Assembly: GCA_937958145.1 (NCBI GenBank)
Contig: CALGOE010000093.1
Span: 1-5,168, forward strand
Direction of reading: 5' to 3'
Length of the DNA: 5,168 nucleotides
From: an uncultured Desulfobacca sp.
Lineage (GTDB): Bacteria; Desulfobacterota; Desulfobaccia; Desulfobaccales; Desulfobaccaceae
Shown: one piece after another, positions 5,160 through 5,168 of the stretch
Numbering within the stretch: position 1 is the stretch's first letter
Layout of the letters: every line of letters begins with the position of its first letter
Position numbers and translations under genes: made by a program
The notes under the pieces: generated by a model
What the model was told of the DNA's origin: nothing
What the model saw: only the letters and a program-made list of their open reading frames with translations
Databases searched by the model: none

Positions 5160-5168
5160 GAATTGCTT

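Overview
This 5.2 kb window comes from a GC-rich Gram-negative bacterium. The evidence is a periplasmic c-type cytochrome, a heptose-nucleotide (LPS core) adenylyltransferase, an IHF-alpha-type DNA-bending protein and a Tat-type export signal on an iron-sulfur enzyme. The mix resembles the Desulfobacterota / former Deltaproteobacteria, but that placement is an inference from gene content and style; nothing in the window proves it. Genes are GC-rich, and short AT-rich islands mark the regulatory gaps.

Layout, left to right. The first ~150 bases are a divergent gap. At the extreme left edge there may be the first codons of a leftward gene whose peptide resembles the nucleotide-binding start of actin-like ATPases (weak evidence). 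A rightward gene (170-559) encodes a small secreted monohaem class I cytochrome c. It is followed by a GC-rich hairpin (581-609) in the gap between it and the convergent leftward genes. A leftward run, ychF (3084-1990), comF (1983-1240) and rfaE2 (1247-732), is tightly packed, with a 6-base gap and then an 8-base overlap, and is probably one translationally coupled transcript. Upstream of it is a separate leftward gene (4342-3173) for the AmmeMemoRadiSam radical SAM enzyme AmrS, carrying an N-terminal twin-arginine signal. Further upstream lie a leftward IHF-alpha-like gene (5001-4708) with a clear sigma-70-type promoter and, just behind it, a small cysteine-rich reading frame (4668-4479) that is intact only if one frameshift is allowed. 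The right edge carries a near-perfect rightward Shine-Dalgarno sequence, suggesting a gene that starts just outside the window.

The genes do not form a single pathway. Most are housekeeping: ribosome-associated NTPase, phosphoribosyltransferase-like ComF, LPS precursor synthesis, nucleoid protein. The less ordinary points are the apparently exported AmrS, the frameshifted cysteine-rich mini-protein after ihfA, and two leftward promoter regions that each hold a 9-bp direct repeat spaced by exactly 33 bp. I see no mobile element, CRISPR array, tRNA or rRNA, and no clear new multi-gene system.
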